A stretch of DNA of 25,091 nt, from positions 1 through 25,091 of the forward strand of contig CAMICU010000030.1 in assembly GCA_946223375.1 (NCBI GenBank), in the 5' to 3' direction. Position numbers and translations under genes: made by a program. Each line of letters starts with the position of its first letter. The first letter of the stretch is position 1. This document shows, in pieces, positions 24,727 to 25,091 of the stretch. The stretch is from an uncultured Stenotrophomonas sp. GTDB lineage: Bacteria > Pseudomonadota > Gammaproteobacteria > Xanthomonadales > Xanthomonadaceae. A model generated the notes under the pieces. That model ran no database searches. It worked only from the letters and a program-made list of their open reading frames with translations, and was not told where the DNA came from.

Positions 24727-25091
24727 TGCTGCTGCGCTTTGGCGGTGTCGCGGATGAAGGCCAGCATCGCGGCCAGGCCGTTGCTGCGGGTCGGCGAGAG
24801 GTGCTTGGCCAGGCCGATGGCGGCCACGTAGTCTGGCTCGGTGGCCAGGATCTCGGCGGCCGAGCGGCCCGAATAGACGCGCAGCGCCAGGTAGATCAGG
24901 CCCGAGACGATGGCCGAGTCGCTGATCGCGTGGAAGACCAGCCGGTCGGCCGTGCCTTCGGCCACGATCCAGACAATCGATTGGCAGCCGAGCAGGCGGT
25001 GCTGCTCGGTCTTCCATTCTTCCGGCAGCGCCGGCAGCTTGCGGCCGAGGTCGATCAGGTACTGGTAGCGCTCGGACCAGTCGCCGAAGAA
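24723..25091 (-). CDS. sufE: SufE-family sulfur acceptor (N-terminus beyond the window)
   Basis: The last 122 residues of a SufE/CsdE protein. It begins FFGDWSERYQYLIDLGRKLPALPEEWK and has the active Cys in HRLLGCQSIVW (codon 24984-24986). SufE takes persulfide sulfur from the cysteine desulfurase SufS and passes it to the Fe-S scaffold. Later motifs include SDSAIVSGLIYLALRVYSGRSAAEI and LSPTRSNGLAAML, both family-typical. Only about 15-20 N-terminal residues should be missing. No suf operon genes are visible; the downstream partner is an MFS transporter gene overlapping by 4 bases. Confidence 0.93.
   Translation of the reverse strand, partial: FFGDWSERYQYLIDLGRKLPALPEEWKTEQHRLLGCQSIVWIVAEGTADRLVFHAISDSAIVSGLIYLALRVYSGRSAAEILATEPDYVAAIGLAKHLSPTRSNGLAAMLAFIRDTAKAQQQ

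Noticed and set aside
23785..24831. A 348-codon plus-strand frame opposite the MFS and sufE genes
   Set aside because: It is Gln/His/Arg-rich antisense sequence across a transporter with clear transmembrane segments and across sufE.

Overview
The window is about 25 kb of dense, high-GC (roughly two thirds G+C by eye) chromosomal DNA with the gene content of a gammaproteobacterium of the Xanthomonas/Stenotrophomonas/Pseudoxanthomonas group. Pointers are amidase-mutL synteny, an EF-P lysylation pair (epmB/efp), suhB and trmJ back to back, a mtaD-ubiG-mupP-type operon, and a DksA with a long Lys/Ala/Pro-rich N-terminus. I saw no insertion sequence, prophage, CRISPR array, rRNA or tRNA. It reads as core chromosome with some lineage-specific additions. 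Assignment to a genus is inference.

Layout. 1-281: 3' end of an N-acetylmuramoyl-L-alanine amidase, closed by a terminator. 497-4253: mutL and two overlapping envelope genes (DUF1684 lipoprotein, TraB/GumN protein), ended by a terminator shared with the convergent phaR. 4562-6908 (minus): gluQ, phaB, phaR, with a repeat-rich gap between phaB and phaR. 7002-7868: htpX, divergent from gluQ. 8131-9834: suhB and trmJ, divergent. 9896-12957: a PhnD-like periplasmic binding protein translationally coupled to a membrane GGDEF-EAL protein, a probable c-di-GMP sensory pair. 12959-14663: epmB and efp, divergent, followed by a TMEM175-type channel gene at 14667. 15376-18878: a same-strand run of MTA/SAH-deaminase-like hydrolase, ubiG, HAD phosphatase (mupP/gph) and a degenerate squalene/phytoene-synthase-like protein. 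18999-21449 (minus): yidD, a dihydroorotase and an M23 peptidase, tightly packed. 21730-22872: a DksA-family protein. 22944-23399: a nucleoside deaminase. 23482-25091 (minus): sufE (cut by the window end) and an MFS transporter.

Most of the genes are housekeeping: mismatch repair, tRNA modification, translation elongation, ubiquinone and pyrimidine synthesis, Fe-S assembly, envelope turnover and storage-polymer control. The most distinctive parts are the PhnD-like/GGDEF-EAL pair, the DksA homologue that has lost three of four zinc-binding cysteines and carries a histone-H1-like tail, the adjacent dihydroorotase whose HxH metal motif reads QxH, a near-perfect palindrome two bases upstream of the yidD start codon, and repeated elements in front of phaR. 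No single large unknown system stands out. The findings are candidates at the level of modules and regulatory DNA.
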